DNA of 10,250 bases, from contig CAMBEY010000086.1 in the NCBI GenBank assembly GCA_945865705.1, positions 1 to 10,250 on the forward strand. The letters are read 5' to 3'. The position numbers were made by a program, and so were the translations under genes. The notes under the pieces are model-generated. The model was not told the DNA's origin. It was given only the letters and a program-made list of their open reading frames with translations, and made no database searches. Origin of the DNA: Candidatus Sulfopaludibacter sp. SbA3. GTDB lineage: Bacteria; Acidobacteriota; Terriglobia; 2-12-FULL-54-10. Of the stretch, positions 1-5,750 are shown in pieces. How positions within the stretch are numbered: position 1 is the first letter of the stretch; every line of letters begins with the position of its first letter.

Positions 1-54
1 AAAATAAAGTGTTTCTATCCGTTCTAGCCTTGTCTATCTGGAAAGGGTCGTGCC

Positions 55-639
55 ATGCCCCGCGCAGTTACGCCGAAGGCTGCCAAGCCGAAGAAGAATA
101 CCAAGCGGTCGCCCAAGCGTCCTAATGAGAAGGTCCACCTCCAGTTCACCGTGAACGGCGAGCTGGCCGAGGTCGCTTTTCTCCCTCACCATACTTTGCT
201 CGAAGTGCTGCGCGAGGACATGGGCCTCACCGGCACCAAGCATGGCTGCGAGCTGGGCGAGTGCGGCGCCTGCACGGTGATCGTTGACGGCAAGCCGGTG
301 CTCTCCTGCCTGATGCTGGCGTTGCACGCCGAAGGCCGCGAGATTGAAACCATCGAGGGCATGGCCGACGCCAACGGCGTACTGCATCCTCTGCAAGAGG
401 CCTTCGCCGAGCTGGGCGCGGCTCAGTGCGGATATTGCACGCCCGGGGTGCTGCTCTCGGCCAAGAAGCTGCTCGACCACACGCCGCGGCCCTCGCTCAT
501 TCAGATCAAAGAGGCGCTCGCGGGCAACATCTGCCGTTGCACGGGCTACATCAAAATTTACGAGGCCGTCGAGCTGGCCGCCGCGCGCGCCGCCGGCGAA
601 AAAGCCGAGCCGCGCAAGGAGAGCGTTTATGGCTATTAA
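55..639 (+). CDS. hcrC: [2Fe-2S] subunit of a xanthine-oxidase-family enzyme, 4-hydroxybenzoyl-CoA reductase gamma-like
   Basis: This 194-residue protein is the small electron-transfer subunit of a molybdenum hydroxylase. Such subunits carry two [2Fe-2S] clusters that move electrons between the flavin/iron-sulfur subunit and the Mo site in the cytoplasm. The plant-ferredoxin-type cluster is visible as C65, C70, C73 and C85 (motif GCELGECGACT). The helical second domain has C125, C128, C160 and C162 (CGYCTPG and ICRCTGY). The first ~26 residues are a Lys/Arg/Pro-rich extension that most family members (about 150-165 aa) lack; it has no twin-Arg signal. The ATG at 55 is supported by GAAAGGG at 41-47, seven bases upstream. 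The stop codon lies inside the start of the next gene (11-bp overlap), which implies translational coupling with the Mo subunit. Family assignment is certain. The Hcr assignment rests mainly on the companion FAD subunit at 4502. Confidence 0.9.
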   Translation: MPRAVTPKAAKPKKNTKRSPKRPNEKVHLQFTVNGELAEVAFLPHHTLLEVLREDMGLTGTKHGCELGECGACTVIVDGKPVLSCLMLALHAEGREIETIEGMADANGVLHPLQEAFAELGAAQCGYCTPGVLLSAKKLLDHTPRPSLIQIKEALAGNICRCTGYIKIYEAVELAAARAAGEKAEPRKESVYGY

Positions 640-3109
640 TCCGGGAACGGGTTCCAACGGGGTATCGGGCACAACATCAAACGGCAAGCCCGCGCGCAAG
701 CGCAGCGTGATCGGCAAGGCGCAGACCAAGATCGACACGCGCGACAAAGTGCGCGGCATCACCAAGTACACCGACGACATGGTCTTCCCGCGCATGCTCT
801 ACGCCAAGCTGTTTCGCAGCACCGTGCCGCACGCGCGCATCAAGAGCATCGATATCTCCGCCGCTGAAAAATATCCTGGCGTGAAGGCCGTCCTCACCGG
901 ACACGCATTGCCCGTGGCTTTCGGCATCATGCCCGTGGCGCAGGACGAGCATGTGCTGGCCTACGAGAAAGTCCGCATGGTGGGAGACGCCATCGCCGCC
1001 GTGGCCGCCACCAGCGAAGAGGCCGCCGATGAGGCCGTGCAGCTCATCAAAGTCGAGTACGAGTTGCTGCCCTCCATCGGCTCCATTCAGGAGGCGCTCG
1101 ACAATCCCGACACGCAGATTCACTCGACCAGCGAGAACGGCAACATCCACCGCTCCATCGCCTACGAGTTCGGCGACGTGGAAGCCGGCTTCGCCGAGGC
1201 CGATCACGTCCGCGAGGACTTTTTTTTCTATGAGGGCAACACGCACCTGGCGCTCGAAGAGCACTCCTCGATCGGCATCTGGAGCGCAGATCAAAAGTTG
1301 ACGCTGCACTCCTCCACGCAGAACCCGCACTACCTGCACCGGACTCTGGCGAAAGTTCTGGAGATCGATCAGGCGCGCGTGCGCGTGATCGCGGCGCCCT
1401 GCGGCGGCGGCTTTGGCGGCAAATGCGACCCGTTCAACCACGAGATCGCCGTCTGCAAACTCTCGATGATGACGGGCCGTCCGGTGAAGATCACCCTCAC
1501 GCGCGAGGAGGTTTTCTACTGCCATCGCGGACGCCACCCCGTGCTGATGTCCATGAAGATCGGCTACAAGAACGACGGCTCCATCACCGCGTTCCACAAC
1601 CGCACTGTTGCGGATGGAGGAGCGTATGGCGGCCACGGCCCCGCGAGTATGCTCTACACCGGCGTGCTCCAGACGACAACGTACAAGATGCCGCGCTACA
1701 AGTTCCAGGGCGCGCGCGTCAACACCAACAAGGCTCCCTGCGGCCCCAAGCGCGGACACGGCACGCCGCAGCCCCGCTTCGGCCAGGAAGTCCAACTCGA
1801 CAAGATCGCCACGCATCTGGGGCTTGATCCGGCGGAGTATCGCAAGAGTCTTCTGGTCGAGCCGCACTCGCTCACCGCCAATTGGCTCCCCATCGCCACC
1901 ATCGGCCTGAAAAAGTGCATCGACAAAGTGGTGGAAGGCTCCGGCTGGAAGCAGCGCCGCGGGAACCTGCCGCACGGCAAGGGCCTGGGCATTGCGTGCA
2001 GCGCCTACATGACCGGCGCGGGCACGGCAATTTATTGGAACGCCATGCCGCACTCCGGCGTGCAGATCAAGCTCGACCGCAGCGGCTGCGTGGCCGTCTT
2101 CTGCGGCGTCACCGATATCGGCCAGGGATCGAACTCCATGTTGGCCTACATCGCCGCCGAGATTTTCGGCATCGACCCGTTCGACATTCGCGTGGTCTCG
2201 TCCGACACCGATATCACTCCGGTGGACCTCGGCAGCTACTCCAGCCGAGTAACGCTGATGGCCGGCAACGCCTGCGTGCAGGCCGCCGAGCGCGCCAAGG
2301 CGATCATCGTCGAGGCCGTCGCGCCCAAGCTGGAAGTTCCCGCCGAGCGCATCGTCTTCGAAGGCCGCCGCGTGTTCGACGAAGAGGACCCGAACAAGGG
2401 CATGACCTTCGCCGAGGCCGTGATACTCGCCGAGACGCAGTTCGGCACGCTGGGCACTACAGGCTCCTACAAGCCGCCGAAGTGGCCCGGAAAATATCGC
2501 GGCGCGGGCGTGGGTCCAGCGCCCACGTACAGCTACTGCGCCTCGGTGGTGGAGACGGACGTGAATCCGCACACCGGCATCGTCAGCGTGCCGCGCATCT
2601 GGATCGCGCACGACGGCGGGACGTCAATCAATCCCACGCTGGTGATGGGCCAGGTGGAGGGCAGCGTCTACATGGGCCTGAGCGAAACGCTGTTTGAGGA
2701 GATGACCTACCGCGGCAATCGCAACGTGGTCCACAAGTTCCCGTCGTTCCTCGAATACAAGAGCCACACGTCGAATGACATGCCCGACATCATCACTTAC
2801 CTGCTCGAAGACCCCGAGCCCAACGGCCCATTCGGCGCGAAGGAAGCGGGGCAAGGGCCGCTGCTGCCCATCCCGCCCGCAGTGGCCAACTCCATATTCA
2901 ACGCCGTGGGCGTACGCGTGGACGAAATCCCCATCACGCCGGATAAAGTTCTGCGCGCCATCCGCGCCAAAGCCAAAGGGCAGGAGGGTCGCGTCGGCCC
3001 CATGCGCTTCCCGGAAGTCCCCTACCCCGACCCCATCGTAGTCGCCACGCCCGATGATCGCGACCACGTAGTGGCAACGGGAAAGGAACCGGTAGGCGCG
3101 ACGAAGTAG
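629..3109 (+). CDS. hcrA: molybdopterin-binding catalytic subunit, 4-hydroxybenzoyl-CoA reductase alpha-like
   Basis: This is the large catalytic subunit (826 aa) of a xanthine-dehydrogenase-family enzyme, binding the Mo-pterin cytosine dinucleotide. Domain 1 (roughly residues 30-150) is the a/b-hammerhead (GKAQTKIDTRDKVRGITKYTDD). The Mo-binding domains follow, with C258-GGGFGGK-265, KRGHGTPQ around R375, and TDIGQG at 495-500. The C-terminal active-site motif reads GAKEAGQGP: Q742 sits where the family has its catalytic Glu (K-x-x-G-E). I chose the ATG at 629 because AAGGAG lies at 616-621 and the hammerhead homology starts just downstream. An upstream extension of the frame to 344 only shadows the [2Fe-2S] gene. 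The gene overlaps its upstream partner by 11 bp. Its FAD partner is displaced about 1.4 kb downstream by an inserted block. The known 4-hydroxybenzoyl-CoA reductase alpha subunit is about 770 aa, so this one is slightly longer. The substrate is inferred and not proven; a related aldehyde or aryl-CoA oxidoreductase is the alternative. Confidence 0.88.
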   Translation: MAINPGTGSNGVSGTTSNGKPARKRSVIGKAQTKIDTRDKVRGITKYTDDMVFPRMLYAKLFRSTVPHARIKSIDISAAEKYPGVKAVLTGHALPVAFGIMPVAQDEHVLAYEKVRMVGDAIAAVAATSEEAADEAVQLIKVEYELLPSIGSIQEALDNPDTQIHSTSENGNIHRSIAYEFGDVEAGFAEADHVREDFFFYEGNTHLALEEHSSIGIWSADQKLTLHSSTQNPHYLHRTLAKVLEIDQARVRVIAAPCGGGFGGKCDPFNHEIAVCKLSMMTGRPVKITLTREEVFYCHRGRHPVLMSMKIGYKNDGSITAFHNRTVADGGAYGGHGPASMLYTGVLQTTTYKMPRYKFQGARVNTNKAPCGPKRGHGTPQPRFGQEVQLDKIATHLGLDPAEYRKSLLVEPHSLTANWLPIATIGLKKCIDKVVEGSGWKQRRGNLPHGKGLGIACSAYMTGAGTAIYWNAMPHSGVQIKLDRSGCVAVFCGVTDIGQGSNSMLAYIAAEIFGIDPFDIRVVSSDTDITPVDLGSYSSRVTLMAGNACVQAAERAKAIIVEAVAPKLEVPAERIVFEGRRVFDEEDPNKGMTFAEAVILAETQFGTLGTTGSYKPPKWPGKYRGAGVGPAPTYSYCASVVETDVNPHTGIVSVPRIWIAHDGGTSINPTLVMGQVEGSVYMGLSETLFEEMTYRGNRNVVHKFPSFLEYKSHTSNDMPDIITYLLEDPEPNGPFGAKEAGQGPLLPIPPAVANSIFNAVGVRVDEIPITPDKVLRAIRAKAKGQEGRVGPMRFPEVPYPDPIVVATPDDRDHVVATGKEPVGATK

Positions 3110-3234
3110 TGAGTGGTGAATGGTGAGTGTTGAGCGGTTAGTAGTGAGTGGTGAGTGGTTAGCAGTGAATCGTGAATCTTTAGTGGTAGACAGTAAATAG
3201 TGCGCAATAAATGACAAGCCCTGAGTGGCTAGTT
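3109..3234. repeat. decayed tandem heptanucleotide repeat, consensus GTGAGTG
   Basis: Reading in steps of seven from the last base of the preceding TAG stop gives about eighteen consecutive in-phase heptads. They run GTGAGTG, GTGAATG, GTGAGTG, TTGAGCG, GTTAGTA, GTGAGTG, GTGAGTG, GTTAGCA, GTGAATC, GTGAATC, TTTAGTG, and then progressively degenerate units up to CTGAGTG at 3221-3227 and GCTAGTT at 3228-3234. The phase is kept without indels even in the degraded 3' part, so decay was by point mutation. Similar heptanucleotide tracts occur in intergenic DNA of some cyanobacteria and, from memory, acidobacteria. No gene reading across it is credible. Its function is unknown. Confidence 0.8.
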
Positions 3235-3240
3235 CTGACA

Positions 3241-3276
3241 TTTGGCTTTGGCTTTGGTTTTGGCTTTGGCTTTGCT
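3241..3276. repeat. tandem hexanucleotide repeat (TTTGGC)n
   Basis: Six contiguous hexamers: TTTGGC, TTTGGC, TTTGGT, TTTGGC, TTTGGC, TTTGCT. The tract starts six bases after the heptad tract and ends six bases before the first REP hairpin. It is a simple-sequence repeat with a different period from its neighbour, so slippage has probably acted twice in this spacer. Confidence 0.85.
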
Positions 3277-3281
3277 AAAGA

Positions 3282-3383
3282 AATTCGACGCTTCAGCGCC
3301 GAATTGGGCCTGCATTTTGCGTAGCCCAGCGCTTTAGCGCTGGGTTAGGAAGCGCAGAAGGAATCAGCCCCCTTCAGGGGGCT
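3282..3383. repeat. left REP arm of the RAYT element: hairpins A, B and C
   Basis: Three palindromes lie between the hexamer tract and the RAYT start. A (3282-3305) has an 11-bp stem with one mismatch and loop TC. B (3325-3344) has a perfect 9-bp stem and loop TT, preceded by the tetranucleotide GTAG at 3321-3324. C (3366-3383) has an 8-bp stem and loop TC. All three share a CT-TY-AG centre on this strand, so they are related and co-oriented. GTAG next to a hairpin is the known recognition signature of RAYT substrates in E. coli-type REPs. The same three hairpins recur in reversed order and orientation downstream of the transposase gene. None has a T-run that would make it an obvious terminator. 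Confidence 0.85.
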
Positions 3384-3420
3384 TTCGCCAGGAGACTCTG
3401 AACAGGAAACCAACGCACGG

Positions 3421-3939
3421 ATGGCCCACATATTCCATCAACTCTATTACCACATCACCTGGGCCACTCACTCGCGCGACCCGCTGATCAATCGCGGCTG
3501 GCGCGCCGAGATGCTGCTGATACTGGGAGAAGAGGTCAACAATCGCGGCGGCATCGCCATCCGGCAAAACGCGATGCCCGATCACGTTCATCTGTTGCTG
3601 CGCCTGCCTCCGACGGTCCTCATTTCCGATTTCGTCGGGGAGATCAAGGGTGCGACAGCGTACCGCGTGAATCACCAACTAAGCCCGAAATTCAAACTGC
3701 GCTGGCAGAACGGTTACGGGATCGTTAGTCTGCGAAGGGAAGAACTGGATAAGGTTGCCCGGTATATCGACGATCAGGAAGAGCACCATCGCAAGGGTAA
3801 GCTGTCAAAGATATTGGAGACAACGGAGATTATCGAGAAGGACTGGCCGTCCGCGATGAAAAGCCCCCTGAAGGGGGCTAGGGTTGCCAAGGTCCGTGAC
3901 CCAGCGCTAAAGCGCTGGGCTAGGCAAAATACAAGCTAA
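3421..3939 (+). CDS. REP-associated tyrosine transposase (RAYT, IS200-like Y1 HUH family)
   Basis: This 172-residue protein is a single-strand DNA nuclease of the Y1 transposase family. It would bind and cleave hairpin DNA through a 5'-phosphotyrosine intermediate. The HUH motif is H55-V-H57 in the context MPDHVHLLLRL. The catalytic tyrosine is Y115 in ARYIDDQEEHH, with Q119 on the same helix. The family motif WQNGYG is at 95-100. The N-terminus FHQLYYHITWATH fits the family's first strand, which supports the ATG at 421 bases into this interval's upstream region, i.e. position 3421, although no strong ribosome-binding site is visible. Mirrored REP hairpins flank the gene, as expected of a RAYT that serves its own REPs. 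Unusually, the last ~30 codons run through right-arm hairpins C' and B', so residues 148-153 and 160-167 are REP-encoded. All catalytic residues are intact. It lies between two subunit genes of one enzyme, so it is an insertion. Confidence 0.9.
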   Translation: MAHIFHQLYYHITWATHSRDPLINRGWRAEMLLILGEEVNNRGGIAIRQNAMPDHVHLLLRLPPTVLISDFVGEIKGATAYRVNHQLSPKFKLRWQNGYGIVSLRREELDKVARYIDDQEEHHRKGKLSKILETTEIIEKDWPSAMKSPLKGARVAKVRDPALKRWARQNTS

Positions 3940-3962
3940 AATCGGCGCTGAAGCGCCGATTT
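3862..3962. repeat. right REP arm of the RAYT element: hairpins C', B' and A'
   Basis: This is the inverse-complement counterpart of the left arm, in mirror order. C' is 3862-3879 (8-bp stem, loop GA), B' is 3900-3919 (9-bp stem, loop AA) and A' is 3939-3962 (perfect 11-bp stem, loop GA). B' is the exact reverse complement of left B over 20 bases, and C' of left C over 18. The A-B spacer is 19 bases in both arms and agrees at 14 of 19 positions, sharing an ATTTTGC core. The B-C spacers (21 and 20 bases) are not alike. C' and B' lie within the end of the transposase gene, and A' begins at its stop codon. Confidence 0.85.
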
Positions 3963-4017
3963 GCTGAGCCGCAAAATACGCTGAAACGTTAAGTCAAAGA
4001 AAAAGGGAACCGTAGCA

Positions 4018-4485
4018 ATGCACGAATCATTCGTTAAGTATGCCGACTCCTTAGTACCTTCGATCGAGAAGCTAATTACGATGTCCCCTGTGAAGATTGG
4101 GTCTCTACCACCAGAAGCTCCAAGTGAAGCAATTTACCTTTTTAGCGAAGGAAATTGTCATCTTTACGTTGGAAGAACAAGAAGGCTTCGTCAGCGGCTA
4201 AGGCAGCACTCCACTCCCTCTGCCCCCCATAATCAGGCCGTATTCGCATTCAAATTGGCGAGACAAATTACAGGACGAACTCGAGCAAGTTATATAAGAG
4301 CCGGTTCGCGAGTCGAATTAGAGTCGAATCCGGAGTTTGCCGATGCGTTTAGCAAAGCAAAAGATCGGGTTAGGAAAATGTATCTGCGATTCGTTGAGGA
4401 GTCCGATCCTCTACGTCAAGCACTCCTTGAGATATACGTGCATATTGTCCTAAATACGCAATATAACGATTTTGACACTCACTAA
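4018..4485 (+). CDS. GIY-YIG nuclease family protein
   Basis: This 155-residue protein has a single GIY-YIG endonuclease domain, a metal-dependent phosphodiesterase fold. The signature is I39-Y40 and, after a ten-residue gap, Y50-V51-G52, followed by the Arg-rich helix R53-RRLRQRLRQH-64 that holds the catalytic Arg. The metal-binding Glu is probably E138 (LLEIYVH). The C-terminal YNDFDTH motif is typical of a small stand-alone GIY-YIG subfamily of unknown role. The ATG at 4018 has AAGGGA at 4003-4008. Codon use differs visibly from the flanking Hcr genes (many TTA, AGA, AAT and ATA codons, lower GC), which argues for recent acquisition. The stop codon merges into TAAGGA, the only Shine-Dalgarno-like stretch before the FAD-subunit gene, so the two may be coupled. 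Possible roles are mobile-element nuclease, DNA repair or defence; the sequence does not decide. Confidence 0.85.
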   Translation: MHESFVKYADSLVPSIEKLITMSPVKIGSLPPEAPSEAIYLFSEGNCHLYVGRTRRLRQRLRQHSTPSAPHNQAVFAFKLARQITGRTRASYIRAGSRVELESNPEFADAFSKAKDRVRKMYLRFVEESDPLRQALLEIYVHIVLNTQYNDFDTH

Positions 4486-4501
4486 GGATACCGCGGCACC
4501 T

Positions 4502-5542
4502 ATGCTACGACTACCGAAGTTCAAATATCTGCACCCGAAGAATATCGCTGAGGCGGTGCGCATGCGCGCCGATAGCGGCCCTGACGCGATGTTCGTCGCA
4601 GGGGGCACCGACCTTTTCCCCAACATGAAGCGGCGTCAGCAGACGCCCAAGGTGGTGATCGGGCTGGGGCATCTCGATAAACTGCGCACCCTGCGCGGCA
4701 CGCCGAAGGATGGCATGGTGTTGGGCGCGTCGCTCACGCTGACGGAAGTTTGTGAGAACAGGAAGATTCGCAAGGCGTATCCGGCGGTAGCCCGCGCGGC
4801 GGAGCTGGTCTCGACGCCGCTGCTGCGCAACATGGGCACCATCGGCGGGAACCTGCTGCTCGACACGCGCTGTAACTACTACGACCAGGGTCTCGAGTGG
4901 CGCAAGGCGATTCACTTCTGCATGAAGAAGGACGGCGATATCTGCTGGGTCGCGCCGTCCAGCCCGCGCTGCTGGGCCGTGCAGTCGAGTGACTCAGTGC
5001 CTGTGATGGTCGCCATCGGCGCGAAGGTAAAGTTAGTGTCTCCAGAAGGAGAACGAGTCATTAACGCGAGTGAGTTATACAACGACGACGGTATCCTATA
5101 TCTCACTAAGCGGCCCGATGAGTTACTGACTGAGGTGATACTTCCACCAACGAATGGTTGGCGCGCGACTTACTGGAAGCTGCGCCGCCGCGAGGCCTTC
5201 GACTTCCCCGTGCTGGGCGTGGCCACCTGGATGCGCACCGCAGAGGACGGCACGGTGGAGGACGCGCGCATCTTCCTCGGCGGCGTCGGCTCGCATCCCA
5301 TCGACGCCAGAGCAACCGTCAGCGCGATTCGCGGCAAGAAGCTGACCGAGGATTTAATCGAAGAAGCCGCCGCGCTCGCCTATCCCGTGGCCAAGCCGCT
5401 CGACAATACCGACTTCGCCATGACTTGGCGCAAGGACATGGCGCGCTACTACGTCGCCGGAACACTGCGCGAACTCGCCGGGCTTCCACCGAAATATGCC
5501 GGCGAAAAAAACGGCAGCCACCCCGCGCTCAGAGTTCTCTAA
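4502..5542 (+). CDS. hcrB: FAD-binding subunit with extra [4Fe-4S] cluster, 4-hydroxybenzoyl-CoA reductase beta
   Basis: This 346-residue subunit binds FAD and passes electrons towards the Mo centre. FAD motifs are VAGGTDL at 32-38 and TIGGNL at 113-118; the CO-dehydrogenase flavoprotein C-terminal domain follows from about residue 190. The diagnostic feature is a loop with C124, C140, C148 and C157. The spacings 16, 8 and 9 match the [4Fe-4S] ligands of the Thauera aromatica enzyme as I recall them (C122, C138, C146, C155). That cluster is absent from ordinary xanthine-oxidase-family FAD subunits and allows low-potential, inverted electron flow for reductive dehydroxylation. I prefer the ATG at 4502 because homologous proteins begin with an MxRLPxFxYxxPK-like sequence. 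A TTG at 4472 would overlap the nuclease gene. The only SD-like bases (AAGGA, 4484-4488) are 13 bases away, which is long. Codons 5026-5160 are AT-richer than the rest. The gene is separated from hcrA by the RAYT/nuclease block. Confidence 0.9.
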   Translation: MLRLPKFKYLHPKNIAEAVRMRADSGPDAMFVAGGTDLFPNMKRRQQTPKVVIGLGHLDKLRTLRGTPKDGMVLGASLTLTEVCENRKIRKAYPAVARAAELVSTPLLRNMGTIGGNLLLDTRCNYYDQGLEWRKAIHFCMKKDGDICWVAPSSPRCWAVQSSDSVPVMVAIGAKVKLVSPEGERVINASELYNDDGILYLTKRPDELLTEVILPPTNGWRATYWKLRRREAFDFPVLGVATWMRTAEDGTVEDARIFLGGVGSHPIDARATVSAIRGKKLTEDLIEEAAALAYPVAKPLDNTDFAMTWRKDMARYYVAGTLRELAGLPPKYAGEKNGSHPALRVL

Positions 5543-5750
5543 GTCTGGCGGATTTACCGTGAAGTTGGATTTTTCGGATGATCTGGTCAGAACCGTATCC
5601 ACCGCAAAGTTCGCAAACTTTGGAATCTTGTCAATTTGGTCAACTCCGCAAAAACCGTGAAAGTGTGCACTTTGGTCAAAACCGCAAATCCTGACAATTT
5701 GGATAGGCATTCGCGGTCGCCAATCACGGCCCACAGTCGGACTTTTTCGA
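5543..5750. other. convergent intergenic region with a threefold 14-bp repeat
   Basis: This region separates the end of the FAD-subunit gene (plus strand) from the end of the LOG gene (minus strand). A 14-mer TYTGGTCARAMCCG occurs three times in the same orientation, at 5582-5595, 5635-5648 (one C for A and one T for C) and 5671-5684. A 7-bp-stem hairpin (CAAAGTT, loop CGCA, AACTTTG) lies at 5605-5622. A weak AGTCG/CGACT stem around a T-run at 5735-5752 could end the plus-strand transcript poorly, but I see no convincing intrinsic terminator. No ORF with gene-like features is present. Confidence 0.5.

Noticed and set aside
677..2611. Long open frame (644 codons) antisense to the Mo subunit gene
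   Set aside because: It is low-complexity, His/Ala/Gly/Arg/Val-rich and a complement of GC-rich codons; the sense frame has all the family motifs.
3022..3207. Minus-strand frame encoding a His/Thr/Ser/Leu repeat peptide
   Set aside because: It is the heptanucleotide array read in one frame and continues antisense into the Mo subunit gene; no gene-like features.
3109..3276. CRISPR array
   Set aside because: Units are contiguous 7-bp and 6-bp tandem repeats with no unique spacers of CRISPR size and no cas genes.
3366..3383. Rho-independent terminator after the Mo subunit gene
   Set aside because: The GC-rich stem is strong but has no T-run after it, and it belongs to the symmetric REP set.
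4472..4501. TTG start for the FAD subunit
   Set aside because: It would add ten residues without homology and overlap the nuclease gene; the ATG at 4502 gives the family's usual N-terminus.
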